From Heterobasidion occidentale (Eukaryota; Basidiomycota; Agaricomycetes; Russulales; Bondarzewiaceae): a stretch of DNA of 64,000 nt. The notes below the pieces were generated by a model. It ran no database searches. It saw only the letters and a program-made list of their open reading frames with translations, and had not been told where the DNA came from. Location: the NCBI GenBank assembly GCA_039111635.1, contig JBCAQO010000004.1, forward strand, positions 2,790,001 to 2,854,000, written 5' to 3'. Both the position numbers and the translations under genes were made by a program. Shown here one piece after another: positions 10,256-22,559 of the stretch (within the stretch, counting starts at the first letter, position 1; each line of letters starts with the position of its first letter).

Positions 10256-13200
10256 TTGCTGATGCTTTCGGTAAAGCTCCAGCCATGTTTCAGTCAACGG
10301 TCATGCGATTGTGTGACGTGGTGTGACAGGCTGACAGCGCGGCCAAATGAACATAAACATCGCGTTGGACGCGTGTTTGAACGGGATTCGCTCCGACAGA
10401 CGAGTCGCGACGGTAAGCCTCGACCTGGCCTTCCACTTCACATTTATATTTTCTCTTTCCTTACACTGCTTACACGTGTAGAAATCCTATCTATATCCTC
10501 GAGATGGACAATCGACCTATCGTTGAGGGATGACGCTCAGAATGGTAGACCAGCTTCCGTTCCACCCTCACTGGCAGGAGCAGCACGCTCCTCTCCAATT
10601 AATCCCATCCAGAAATCGACTGCGGCGCTACTCTCTCAGACACAAACAAGCGAGCCAACTCTGCCTCTTGCAGAAAGAGACCGAACAGTTGCCGTACCAT
10701 TGGATCTGATGCCCCAGCTTCAGAGATCCGGACCTTCTATAGTGAAGACAAGAACAGGTAGTGTCTTGTCTAGAGGATTCATCTTGAAAACAGATCACTA
10801 TCCTTCAGGTACGCCACTTGAGCACTGTATCATCTGGTAGTCATAACAGGGAAGGTTCAGGTCGAGCCCTCGACCTCGATTTGAATGTGCATGGTGCTCC
10901 GAACTTCCGATCACCACGACAGGGAAATCTGAACGTTTTTGGGGCTGCGCAACCTCGGTCTCAGGGTCTCAGGGCCATTCTTTCTGTTCTCCGCGCACGT
11001 CCGAATACGCCTAATCCTTCAAATGTCGTATGGTTTTCAACGCGTGAGGAGCCAATCGGTGCGTGCGCGTAGTATTTAAAGAGCAGAGTATGCATGTAGC
11101 TCATGCATTTTTTCCCCCCAGTTTATATATCAGGGAGACCTTTTGTACTGCGGGATGCCTCTGAGCCCAGAAAAACGTTGCCTCTCTCTGATCGCGCAGA
11201 AAACTTGGAAGGCATTGAGAACAGACTGAAAAACGATATTCTTATCGAGGCGACCAAGTATGGGGCATTCATTCTCAATGATATCGCTGGCTTATAAGAT
11301 ACATACAGGTATGGCGGTCTTCTGTTGACACACAACGAGATAGGTCAGGCACATTACACTCTTCCAGCTCTTCAGCGACTTAAATTTTTGAGTAGCCGTG
11401 GAAGATGGAGATGGTGCTATTTTACCTACTTGGACTGCAGTTGATGCCAAAAATGTGAAGACTTCCAGGGAATTGTGGGAACACCTGAAAATGATGGTTG
11501 GCGCGTCGAAGTCCGTTATTTGCTTGTTTTTTCTGCCATCTCACTGATACATTTGTCTATCTTCTCAGTATCATCGGTGCGTTCATTGAGACTAATGCTT
11601 GGATATGTGCTCTAAATTTGAACAGGATACCTATTTCTCCTGATCGTCCAATCGAGGTATAGCATCTCTGTTTGCCTATTCATGTCGTATACTCAACACT
11701 GAGATATCAATTTATAGGCCAACTATCTTGATGCCTACCTTCAAGTTATCAAGGACACCGATCCCCTTCAGACTTCCCTTGTCTTCTCTTGTGGTATGGG
11801 TGCTGTACGAACAACCTTTGCTATGGTCGCTGCATCACTTGTGCGGCGTAGACAGCTGATGCTTAGAGGAATGGAAGACCCATACGCTAGCAGAGTCATA
11901 GGCACACCATCCTTGTCGACCACGGTGCTAGGCAACGGTACAAACACGGTGAGAAATAACGACCTATACATCATAACAACCATATTGAAAGGTTTCGATG
12001 CTACTTCGATATAGCCCGACGGGGCACAAGTGAGTCAGACACCCAAACTTAATTCGATCATCGTCGAACAATGTTACGCAGTTGCCAGAAACCCGTCGCT
12101 TGCCCAATGAGCCAAAATCGTGCAAGCTCTTGAACAAGCCAGCGCGCAACAGGAAATGAGCAAGTCTTTGCTCCGTTTGACATATATTTTACAACAATGT
12201 AAGCGGATAATCATATGCAAAAATAAAAGTCCTTCAGTAACGTGTCATAGGCCAACCCACTAACCCTTCGCAGCAAGTCATCGAACTTCTTTTGTCTCAT
12301 CCTACGTTACTCGATAACCTGCGAAAAGCGCACTTAGGGAATTATGGTATTGTCCAAAGCCTGTTAGGTTGCTTGGACCATGGATTGCAAGCGAAGAAGC
12401 TGGTTGACAAGGTCATCGATTCTTGTAGGTGTATTCGTTCAATCGTAACCCACTGTCAGTTTTGAGACTGTAATGCTAGGTGATCACGTCGTCAACCTCC
12501 GTGAAGACATCCTTATTCATCGAGTCAAGTTTTCTCTGACGAGTCTAGACGAGTCCAGTAGGGATCAATATCTGGGCAAAGCCGTGAAGGCCATAGAAAA
12601 ATAGTGAGTCATCTTTCATCTTGTTCTTGTATGTTCGTAATCGTGTGCCACAGCTTCTTCATGATAGCCTTCATGAGCTACGTCGAGTCGCAAGACAATT
12701 TCAACCAATCTTTCTCAGGTTGGCTGAAGGTACGAAACCATCAGATTATATGTGACCTTCAGGGAATAATTACTGTGATGCCTATTGTAGACCAGGACAG
12801 AGATCTGGAAGTAAGCTTAGTTTTGCTACTCACTCCATACTGTTTCTCAGTCATAATTCAAAGTCAAGTAACGTTCCTACGCAAGTCGTATGGCTCACGC
12901 CTCAACGTTTTCGCTCCAGTCAACGACCTGTCCATGCTTTCTAAATCTGGCTCTCAAGAACGATCCCTTATACGCAATCAGAAGAATGATGTCGCGATTT
13001 CTGGTGGACAGGTCCTGGGAGATGAGTACTCCGATTATGTTGTGAAGGTACTTTTTCCGTTATCACCATAATTCCAGATGCTCATGATGCGTAAAGAATC
13101 GTAGTGGGATAATTCTGAGAGAAAGGTACGCGACGCACATTCGCTAACTAGAATCATCAGCTCAGACACTGCCGCAGTACTCTTCTCAAATCGGACCAGT

Positions 13201-16200
13201 GGCTGAGCCAGTCTCACCATGTTGCCCATGGTGTACGCGGCGCGATCAACTTCCGCAACATCCCTGGCACCAAGATCTATGCCCTTGGGCAGCCAACCGT
13301 AGAAGCTATCGACGAGGTTGTTCATCGAGTTCACAGTGCACATCCAGAAGCGAGTCGCATCATTTGGATAACATTGCGTGAGGAGCCGATCGTATATATC
13401 AACGGTGCACCCTATTGTTTACGGCGGGAGCGATTCTCGCTGAGAAACATGAAAGGTCAAATTTCGAGCCTTCCAACGGTATGCATGAAAACTCACAGAT
13501 GATATTGATATACAGACTATGGAGGGATCTCGGCATCGCGATTAGAAGTTCTGGAGGAGCGGCTCAAAGATGACGTCGATGCAGAAGTCAACTCTTTCGG
13601 AGGAAAGTAAGATCTCGCCATCGAATGGATTCCTGATCAGATTTGACCATATTTCCGCTAGGCTTCTACTTCACACCGAGACACCCGATGGGTCTGTAAT
13701 ACCAATTTGGGAAGAGGTGCGACCTGAAGATGTTGCCGTCCTCAAAGATGTCATGACGTCTCGCAAAACAGTGGGAAGCAGTATTGAACTGCACTACGCT
13801 CGTATACCGATCACTGCAGAGCGTCCCCGAATTTCTCCGACTTCAGCGAGCTGATAGAGGTGGTTCTTAGTGCGAACATGACTTACACGCCCATAGTTGT
13901 CAATGATCAGCTAGGTCGAGGTCGAAGCACTCTGACTTCTGTTAGTATCTGTCTCTTGTTTTCTGACCCTTTGCCTTGCTGAGAAATGTGACACAGATCA
14001 TCCTCATCTTGATTCAGCAGTGGTTGGAGCGAAGCAGGCCACCTGCTACTCCTAGACTGGGTTCGCGCTCTTTATCTGTTGACAACATCTCCCTCAAAGA
14101 CAACTCTATTCGTAAGACTGTCAAAGAGCATCCTATTCGTAGACAGTCCTACGAAATCATCAACAGTAAGTCGCCTTGGTTTGAGGTTTTCTGGTGTACT
14201 GCTTCCCATGCTTACATCACATAGGCCTCTTGCGCGTAATTCGCAAAGGTCCAGCCGTAAAAATTGTTGTTGATGAAGCTATTGATCAATGTGCTGAAGT
14301 CTTCAACTTGCGCGACTCCATAGAGGAGTCTCGAAGCCAAGCCGAGCAAGCTTCGGACGAGTGGTCCAAGCGCACCATCGCTCAGAAAGGTGTGCAATTT
14401 CTGCAGTTTCTGCAATACCTAGCGAATACGTACTGATGGTCATGCAGGCTTGTACAATCTTCGGCGTTACTTCGAATTGATCGTATTCCAGGCGTATTTG
14501 CAGTCCACAGAACCTGACACAATGCAGAACTTCGAAAGTTTCGAATCATTTGTCCAGAAGCTTCCAGGTGTGTTTCCCTGTGCACGTTCGCATCCTATTT
14601 TGCTGAATATCGTCCTTTCAGTGATCAAGACGTTTGAAAAGGAACTCATCGCTGAAGGAGCAGGTGCTTTGAAGCCTTTGTATCCCGTCGATCTCGCAGA
14701 TGGAGTGGCTCTACCTGACGAAGAGACGAGTATTGTCGCGAATCGTTCCGGCAGTATCCTCTCCGCTTCTACTATCCTCAAGAATGACTTGTTCCTAGGC
14801 TTACAGAAGATGACCTTGCCTGAGTACTACCTTCGCCGTTCTTGACATTACACATGCTGACAGTGCAATGATAGACGGATTGAAGGATCGCCCAATTTCC
14901 GGCGCGTGCCCTTGGTGCTACAACTTGTTTCTTCCAGTGGGTTATCGTCACCTCATGACGGCGTAGATTTTGTGCCTAGTACGGGAGAGAAACACAAATG
15001 GGTTTGCGGAAGGTACACATATTTCTCAATAATGCATATTCAAATTGCTCATCCATGCTTATTTAGCGGGATGCCTACATTACAGGGGTAGGTGTGGTGT
15101 TCAAAAACGCGGACGAGTACCATTAATCTGTGAGACCACGTTGTAGGCTGCGTAAAGCCCTGACTAGGGTTGATGCTGGGCCGGACGGTGACAACATGGT
15201 CATATGGACATCTTTACGAGAGGAACCTGTCATTTACATCGCTGGTCAGCCACACGTGCTGCGACTCCAAAATCGGCCAATGGAGAATGTCGAGTGAGCT
15301 TTTATAACCATCTCCCAGCGTGAATTTTCACACTTCATCACCTATATTCAAGGGCCACTGGTGTCGATACCAGCTTAGTTGAAGCAATGGAGGAGGCGTT
15401 CAAAAGAGATGTAGTCAGAGAAGTGCGCGAGGGACAGGGTCGCATTTTGCTTCATGATGAAGTGGAAGAACGTCCAAATGTCTTTACGATTGAACCAATA
15501 TGGGAGGCAGTCGCTGAAGAAGATATTATGACGCCTCGTGACGTATTTCAACTCATGACGAAAGAAGGCTACAAGGTATGTAGTTTGAGTACATCTTTCT
15601 CATCGGACTTATAATACCTTCAAAGATCGACTACGGACGTATTGCAGTTGTGAGTTCCATATGTAGGCAGCCACAGTCATCAAATTGACAAATTTATAGA
15701 CAGACGAGCAAGCACCTCTCCCTGGTGCTTTGGCACAGCTTTATGATCGTGTCAAGTGCGGCTACTCCAAAGCAGGCGATTTTGTTTTCAATTGTCAGAT
15801 GGGGCGAGGAAGAACAACTACAGGCATGATCACCGCGTGTCTAATCGCAACTACCATGAATTGGAAGGATGATTGCATCACCGACGACGCAGTACAAGAA
15901 CGAATCACGGAAGAATATGACAACATTGACGGACCCTCGGAGGAAGAGGCATATCTTCAAGGTAGCTTTCCTTTAGATCATCCGAAGATGTCCCGATGTT
16001 GACAATAATCAAATGATAGGGGAGTACAAGGTCATACTTCAGCTTGTCAGCGTCATGGCCCATGGCAAGCTCGCCAAGCGCCTCACAGACCGGGCAGTGG
16101 ACTTGATGCAAGACGTGCAGAACCTGCGAAAAGCCATCTACGAGTGTTTCTGCTTACATTAGTTGGGCTGTTGACTGACTCATGCCATCTTTAGCAACAA

Positions 16201-16465
16201 GTTGAAGGTCGAGGCCTGCGAAAAGGGTACATCCAAACATCAAAAACTATTCAATCTTGCCGTGAACTATTTGTATGTCCTTCAATGTGGAAGCTCCCTG
16301 AATACTTATTTCGAGTATGAACAGATACCGATATGGAACACTCATCGTCTTCGCTAATTATCTTCTCGAAATGAGAGAAGCCCCTGGAGGGAGACCACCT
16401 TCCCCGAGTGGTTGTCCAAGCATCGAGAAATCACGAAACTTCTGAGCCGGAAAACCCTCGATTGA
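10256..16465 (+). CDS. paladin-like protein with three PTP-type phosphatase modules
   Basis: A long, intron-rich gene for the protein often annotated in fungi as inositol hexakisphosphate domain protein. The conserved N-terminus is clear (KTRTGSVLSRGFILKTDHYP, GAPNFRSPRQGNLNVFGAAQ), but the initiator is not; 10256 is the furthest in-frame ATG and the true start may be later or in another exon. Three repeats each begin with a WxSxREEPVxYI-type strand. The P-loop of repeat 1 at 11790-11810 reads CGMGAVR (intact CX5R). Repeat 2 at 13905-13925 reads DQLGRGR, with Asp in place of the catalytic Cys. Repeat 3 at 15793-15813 reads CQMGRGR (intact). So modules 1 and 3 could be catalytic and module 2 probably is not. 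The C-terminus FPEWLSKHREITKLLSRKTL is reached only by adding one G near 16386-16393 and ends at 16465; the literal frame stops at 16445. Related proteins are PTP-like phytases or phosphoinositide phosphatases; the substrate here is unknown. Confidence 0.85.
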
Positions 16466-16726
16466 ACGCACTTACTAACCACTTCTTGGTATATACTGTA
16501 CACCAAGCTGGTAAGACGTAACAGTATACACAAGGCATTGGACTGTTTTGCTCTCAGATCAGATGTTGTTTGTTTGTTCCTGTTCTCCATCTCCTGTCAT
16601 GACTGAAATACTTTGTTTCTAATCTAATTTAATCGGCCTATACTTTGTTGATACCAGATTGTCACGCGGACTCATATCTCAGTATCTTGTTCACACGTTC
16701 TCTCGCTCTTGCTTGTGCCCTCGGCA

Positions 16727-17789
16727 ATGAAGATCGCAGTTACTGGAAGTAACGGCTCCGTAGGGCGCGCTGTCGTCGCCAACGCGTTGAAACAAGGACA
16801 CTCAGTGCTAGGAATCGATATCACCACGCCTGCCGCAGACGAGACGCGCACGAACCCGTACTTCAGCTTTGTGCAAGCGGATCTGCGCGATTTCGACGAG
16901 ACGCTCAAAGCCCTCGAAGGATGCGAGGGCGTAGCACACTTGGCTGCGTTCCGGAATCCGACCGATTATTTGGTCAAGACCCACAACAGTAAGCCTCCTA
17001 AGATCGCTGACCGTTTCCCGTCGCATGCGCTGCAGGAATTCTGACGATTTGGCCCGCTAGTAACGTCGTCATATCATGGAACGTCTTGCGGGCATGTGCA
17101 GAGGTTGGTCGATCTTATTTTGATTAGATGAAGGTTTGTCAACAGTTGTGAACTTGTGTTTGATATCAAAAAGTTGGGGATCAATCGCATCGCATCTGCA
17201 TCGTCGGTGAACGTCATAACCATGGTGTACTCTCAAGGCCCGCACTTCGAATACTTCCCTATTGACGAAAATCATCCGTGTCTGCCTGATGAGCCGTATG
17301 GCCTATCTAAGATGTACGTCCCCCTCAACCATTTTCTTGTTCGTGTTTGATATTCACGGAGGCATTCCACGTAGCATTGGTGAGATGCAAGCTGATACCA
17401 TAGTCCGGCGTTTTCCTTCTGTTCGCATCGCGAGCCTCCGCTTGCACTGGTCCATTCCCACGCGGGCGACGGCACAGAACCAAGACCCCGCTCGAGCGAA
17501 AAACGATCTTTGGGGATGGGTGCAGGAAGACTCTGCTGCCGAAGCGTTTCTGCTCGCTATCACGCAGGAAGATGGCCGGTGGAGCGGACACCAGCGTTTC
17601 TTTATTACGGCGCCGGATATATCGTCACTCGAACAAGATTCCAAATCCCTTAGGGGGACTTATTGGGGTGAGGTGCGGGTAAGGGAGGGAAAGAATGTGA
17701 GCGGAAGGAATGGGTTCTTCGATTGTGCGAAGGCAGAAAAGCTCTTGGGATGGGTTCATAGGGACATATCATCAGCACATGTTGGTTGA
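16727..17789 (+). CDS. NAD-dependent epimerase/dehydratase (extended SDR)
   Basis: Four exons (16727-16988, 17036-17103, 17174-17313, 17375-17789) give an intact 294-residue protein. MKIAVTGSNGSVGRAVV carries the Rossmann dinucleotide motif (TGxxGxxG), followed by ADLRDFDE, GVAHLAAFRNP, a SASSVNVI strand and YGLSKIIGE, the catalytic YxxxK. I chose the ATG at 16727 rather than the in-frame one at 16709 because the Rossmann strand begins directly. Exon 3's acceptor (AAAAAG) has a weak pyrimidine tract but is the only one that keeps the frame. The family oxidises or epimerises nucleotide sugars or related carbonyl compounds using NAD(P). The substrate cannot be read from the sequence, and the neighbours give no pathway hint. 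Confidence 0.9.
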
Positions 17790-18079
17790 CTTCCTTCGTC
17801 TGCTTGAAAACATAATCCATAATTGAAGCGTAGATTGTTACAGATCCAGGAATATGTTTCACTCTAACAAAGACCTTCGCAAGCAAACTTTGACGACACT
17901 GAGACCGAGAAATTACTGTACACATCCGCCATAGCACAGTGAGCATGATATAGCGCAGAACGAAGCAGCCATCGAACCTTGAACAGCGTGTACACATTAC
18001 CCTCACTTCGACTTCTGGGGCGGCGTATATTTAGAGTGCCCCTTTCCGTCGTTATGACATTTCGACCCGCTGGGATTGA

Positions 18080-18238
18080 TCAGGAGACCGAGTAAAGGTC
18101 AGAAGCCAAGTGGACGCCCTCGATCTTTAGTTTTTGTGGATACACCTGGCAACAACGCACCTGGTTATTCGTACCGCTACCAGTATATTTGAAGCTATTA
18201 TCCAAGGAGGGGTTTCTAGTGCAGTGACCGTCAGACAT
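18080..18238 (-). pseudogene. truncated copy of the Tyr/Ser-rich small gene
   Basis: ATG at 18238 opens MSDGHCTRNPSLDN followed by FKYTGSGTNNQ, matching exon 1 of the intact gene at 19.2 kb (FTYTGSGTNDQ), with a good splice donor (CAG then GTGCGT) at the same point. Exons 2 and 3 cannot be found downstream; the frame instead reads through to a stop at 18080. Probably a tandem duplicate that lost its 3' half. Confidence 0.5.
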
Positions 18239-18799
18239 TATTGTTGGAGGTTGTTTCTATTGAGTGGATATGGAGTTAAGGATAAATGAGACGAGCAGCG
18301 GTCATCCTACGATATAATATGCGTTGCTGCACTGATGCTGCGCATCGGAGATTGAACCGCTGGCGCTTGTTGCTCTCAGGGAACCTAGTTTATTTTGTTC
18401 CCATCAGGAACCTGTGGATGTAGACCACCGCACAGTTTGATGACGAAACTTTGACATCGATTTCCAACTTTATCAGTTGTGGTGTGGTTTGCCATAATGC
18501 CTCAGTCGGCGCTGCTGAAATTTCTCCCAGTGTCACCCGAACAGCGCTGCGAACGCTGCGTGACGGTTGCAGCACTAGCTGTCTCACAAGGCTCGTGTCT
18601 CGAGTTTTGAGACATCAAGTAAATCAAATTTTATTCGAGAATAAGACTACACCATATTCAGTCAGATAGTGAAAACGGCCTGGCGTTGGCCACAACGACA
18701 GACACTGTCAGGATATCGATCAGTACTAGGACGTGTAAGAGTGTATGGATATATCGAACCAGGCACCAGCCGTTTTATGTGACCCTACTTCATCCTCAC
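18239..18799. other. intergenic between the small gene and its truncated copy
   Basis: Short frames on both strands (for example 18390-18587 minus) without recognisable motifs. Nothing else seen. Confidence 0.4.
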
Positions 18800-19212
18800 T
18801 CAAGAGGTCCTGCGAGTCTCCCCGCTGGACGAAGTGTACTGAGAATAGCCGTTGCCGCTGTTGTAGTAAGTCGAACCGTTGGAGTTTGAATAATAATAGC
18901 TGCCATCACTGAAAGAGCAGCCGCTCATCAGCAAACGAGGAACTAGACATAGATGAGGACGCGCGAGTTGGAGTAGTGATAAGCGTTAGAGCCGTTGCCG
19001 TAGTCGCGAGGACAGTAGTGGTTGCCCTGTCCAAAATTACACGGTGAGATTCACAAAAAGGAGTACGCCTGCCCATGATATCCTGGAATAACAGTAGTGG
19101 TGAAACATCATACCTGATCGTTCGTGCCGCTGCCTGTATAGGTGAAACCACTGTTTCCGGCGTTTCCGGTATCGGTGCTGGTGCTGGTATTAGTGTTAGC
19201 GTTGTCAGACAT
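18800..19212 (-). CDS. small Tyr/Ser/Asn/Gly-rich fungal protein
   Basis: Three exons (19212-19114, 19026-18965, 18908-18800) sum to 270 bases and encode 89 residues. After a Thr/Ser/Asn head the protein reads FTYTGSGTNDQ, GNHYCPRDYGNG, YHYSNSDGSYYYSNSNGST and YYNSGNGYSQYTSSSG: a single Cys and aromatic-polar repeats with almost no aliphatic residues. I recall similar unnamed small proteins in other fungi, but know of no function. Composition resembles low-complexity, phase-separating or cell-wall-associated peptides; no signal peptide is visible. The second intron would start with GC (TC then GCGCGT), since the nearby GT choice puts a stop directly after the junction. A truncated copy lies about 0.6 kb downstream. 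Confidence 0.68.
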
Positions 19213-20135
19213 CTGAGAGAATGACTGAAGTGGAGGAGGAATCTGGAGGAATACGGTAACAACCTGAGGCACCTCGAGTCGTGACGCGCTTTGTAGTTCA
19301 GGCTGAGTTTGAAAATGGAAGACTCAACCATATTACTTCATGTACCGACGTCATTCTTCAACGATGATTCGGTTGGCATCGTCAGAGCTGATCTTGATGA
19401 TATGGGTATCGAGGCGCGCTCCCGAGACAGTCCAGGATGCATCTTGAGCTGGTAAGTGCGTTGGCTGGCCGTTTTGTGGCTGGATTCTTCAAACTATCCA
19501 GGGCCACCTTCTCCTTCCGTGTTTCGTAGAGTCTCTTGATACATGTCTTGCGAGGGCGGATATCTAGCTCGGGGTATCAACCGAATGTGATTTCTCACTC
19601 TCGGAGCACGATGGATTCACATTCCTACCGCAGGAACAAATCGCACGATTATGAGCTTCTAGAAATCAGAAATCTTTCGAGCACCCCACAACATCTAATT
19701 ATTTCGATTTCCACGCAGAGAACCATTCTTCATGTTGAATGATTGTTTCCCATGCTTTCATATCGTCTTGACACTCAAGTTGTTTCTTTAGTCTGCCTAA
19801 GAACTATGGCAACAAGATTCTCCAGGAAGCTATCTAGTACGAGAGCACCGGATGGAGTGGGTTCTTGTGAAGACGATGCTGTCTGGAAAGCGTACGTGTA
19901 CCAATGGAAGACCGGAAATTACTTTGGGGAAGGCTGATGAGTAGCTCGGCTTTGCTCGAAACAGGTTTGTTGCTACGACAAAGGTACGCCTTTGCCGTTT
20001 GATAATAGAGAAACCAATATGCCAACGAACACTATCAGCAGCGTTCCGGTCTTAAGACCGTGTGGAGTTCGGCGACAGAAGTTTGCTTTAATCCCTGGTT
20101 GTCCATGAGTTCACGCTATTGACTTTGATCTTGCA
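19213..20135. other. intergenic, no gene recognised
   Basis: Plus-strand frames of 64-68 codons (19536-19742, 19743-19937) have no recognisable motif. The segment precedes the aldo-keto reductase relic and may contain further decayed pieces that I could not align by eye. Confidence 0.4.
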
Positions 20136-20330
20136 TTGGCCTCTCAGGCGTCACTGCTCGGCACAACCAGCGTCGAAAATTTGATGGAGATAGTCGGTGC
20201 GTGTTGGGATGATGTTTTAATCATTGAGATATTGACTTCTTTCGAAGATGCTGTCCACGGCAAGCTTACAGATGACAAGATGAGGTATCTGGAAGAGGCT
20301 TGTACCCCACAGGCAATCATGCTTGAGTTA
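20136..20330 (+). pseudogene. relic of an aldo-keto reductase C-terminus
   Basis: LLGTTSVENLMEIV, an intron-like gap with GT and AG ends, then DAVHGKLTDDKMRYLEEACT and PQA match the last two exons of the neighbouring reductase (VVGTTSLENLKDLI, AAVYIKLSDEEVKYLEEPYK). No upstream reductase exons are visible before 20136, so this is a 5'-truncated remnant of a third copy, in the same orientation as the intact gene 430 bases further on. Confidence 0.6.
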
Positions 20331-20626
20331 TTAAGATTATCCTTGTTATGCCGTCTATTTTCGGAAGCTCAGGAAGCCCTAGCACGTAATTCTTACTGTA
20401 GATACGAGCACACGATTTTTGTTTCTTCGGCCAGAAGTCTCGTACTGGCTTATTTATAACTCACAGCCCAGAATGAGATATCGCCCTGATATGGTACTCA
20501 TAGATTCGGATTAGATTCTATCGGGCGCATGACCTTTGACCTCCGTTTGCAGATCCTGTCAGCGTACCCACATCGAGTCAGCTTGAACCGGAGTCAAGTG
20601 GATCATGTCAAAGCTTCGGTGGGTCC

Positions 20627-20634
20627 TATAAAAG
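20627..20634 (+). promoter_or_regulatory. TATA box of aldo-keto reductase
   Basis: TATAAAAG about 130 bases before the start codon; the inverted copy retains TATAAAT at the equivalent place (33629-33635), which supports a promoter role. Confidence 0.5.
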
Positions 20635-20761
20635 GAGACAGTTGGATTCCTCATAATTGCTGAAAGCCCTTTGCCCCACTGACACTCCTGCACAGCTCAA
20701 CTTTCACAGACAATCGACGCCATAGTTGTATCATTGACACCATGACGACCACAACTAAAAC

Positions 20762-22559
20762 ATGCCATACGGTGCGTACTGTCCTAGTGTTTCGCAAAGT
20801 TCGTACTAAATAGCATCCTCTAGTGCGCCTTGGTAATTCTGGACTGAAAGTGTCCAGGATCATCCTAGGCACCATGTCTTACGGAGACCCGAAGTGGCAG
20901 GAATGGGTTCTTCCTGAGGAGGAGGCAATAACGCATATCAAGGCTGCGTATGTCTACATTTGACTGGCGGGGGACGCAGTTCCCAGGCCGTCGTTGACGT
21001 CACGACATTGTTTCTAATTGACTTTGCGCTGATCTAGATATGACGCTGGCATTCAGACATTCGATACGGCCAATGTACGGCCATTCCTAGTTTTGGGTGG
21101 ACATTCTGTGGCAAAAGCTGAAGCGCGAACCAATCATACAGGTCTATTCTAGTGGCGAATCTGAGATAATTTTAGGCAACGCGATCAAGAAGCTCAAGCT
21201 TCCTCGCGATGAGATCGTTGTAATGACCAAAGTAACTTGTGTATTCTATGCTGCCCTCGATTCTCGAGCACTCACCTTGATTGTTCTCTCATAGTTGTTC
21301 CACGCCGTGTCGAAAGATCATACTCTGATCGTGCCAAAGCAACTGAGATATGACGAAGAAGGATATGTAAATCAACATGGGCTGAGCCGAAAGGTTTGTT
21401 CGATTTTTCATATAATGTTACAAAATCATGCTTAACAAAGATTGGTTGCAGCATATATTCGACTCTGTAAAGCTGAGTCTCGAACGCCTACAGCTCGACT
21501 ACGTCGACGTCCTCCAATGTATGTCTGTTCTCTTTCCCGTACGCCAAAACTGACTGTTGAACGAGTGCAGGCCACCGTTTTGACTATCATACTCCCATTT
21601 CGGAAACGGTGTGGGCTGCTTTGTTCTTGTTTTCCGCTTCCTTATACCTGTTTATCGCGCAGATGCAAGCCTTGCACGATGTGGTCAAAGCTGGCTACGT
21701 GCGCTATATTGGTATGAGTTCATGCTGGGCCTACCAGTTCCATGCAATGCAAAGTATGTCACCCATCCCTGATTTGACTTGGCATTTTCTAACTGTAAAA
21801 AACTTTCAACTAAGACTATGCCATTGCGAACAAGTTGACGCCGTTCATATCAATGCAAAACCATCACAATTTGGTCTACCGGGAAGAGGAACGTGAGATG
21901 TTCCCCACCCTCAAGGTGCGCACATATCATACGGGTGATGAGCTTTCCTAGATTCAGTGCTTTGTCTTTGATGTAGCTCTCTGGTGTCGGCTCTATTCCA
22001 TGGTCTCCCCTTGCTCGTGGACTTCTCACTCGCCCCACTTCTAGCCAGAGCACCAAACGAGGCTCGACTGATTTGTACGTTCCAATGCGTTTTCATTTCA
22101 CACACAGGCTTTGAAGTTAATAATGCACTATAGTACCATCAACGCGTATAACAAGGGCCCTGGCACTGCGGAAATCATCAAACGGTTTGTTCTGTATTGT
22201 TCTTCGTCGACATTTAGGTTCATGAACGTGCCATCCAGGGTAGAAGAGATCGCGAATAAGAAGGGTGTCAAGATGGCCCAGATTGCGCTGGCATGGAGTC
22301 TGGCTAAGGATGGTAGGTGCCCTCTTTTCAACTAATGATGACTCGTCTGAAATTGTAATTCAGGTATCAGCGCCCCCGTCGTCGGTACTACCAGCCTCGA
22401 GAATTTGAAAGATCTGATCGGTAAGACACCATCCCATCGTCTTGGTGCACTAAATCCTGATTCGAGTATGCAGCTGCCGTTTATATCAAGTTGAGTGACG
22501 AAGAAGTCAAATATCTGGAAGAGCCCTACAAAGCGATGGACATCATCGGGCACATTTAG
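20762..22559 (+). CDS. aldo-keto reductase (intact copy)
   Basis: Fourteen exons sum to 1,023 bases (340 residues), all in frame. Exon 1 is only 10 bases (20762-20771, Met-Pro-Tyr plus one base), joining to VRLGNSGLKVSRIILGTMSY. The ATG at 20742 would put a stop in exon 2, so 20762 is the start. Family features: DAGIQTFDTANVYSSGESE (catalytic Asp and Tyr region), VVMTKL (catalytic Lys), LDYVDVLQCHRFDYHTP (catalytic His), and the cofactor segment IPWSPLARGLLTRP to SAPVVGTTSLENLKDL. This is the AKR9/aryl-alcohol dehydrogenase-like group, NADPH-dependent reductases of aromatic or other aldehydes. Residues match a working enzyme; the substrate is unknown. It sits in the left arm of the inverted repeat, convergent with the multicopper oxidase, a setting compatible with aromatic or lignin-derived aldehyde metabolism (inference). 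Confidence 0.93.

Noticed and set aside
12604..13071. 155-codon plus-strand frame
   Set aside because: Runs across exons and introns of the paladin-like gene; not separate.
16709..17789. Frameshift in the epimerase
   Set aside because: An early mis-chosen acceptor gave a false break; using the CTGCAG acceptor before 17036 restores an exact 294-codon frame.
20742..20764. ATG at 20742 as reductase start
   Set aside because: Splicing from that frame hits a stop in exon 2; ATG at 20762 gives a clean 340-codon protein.
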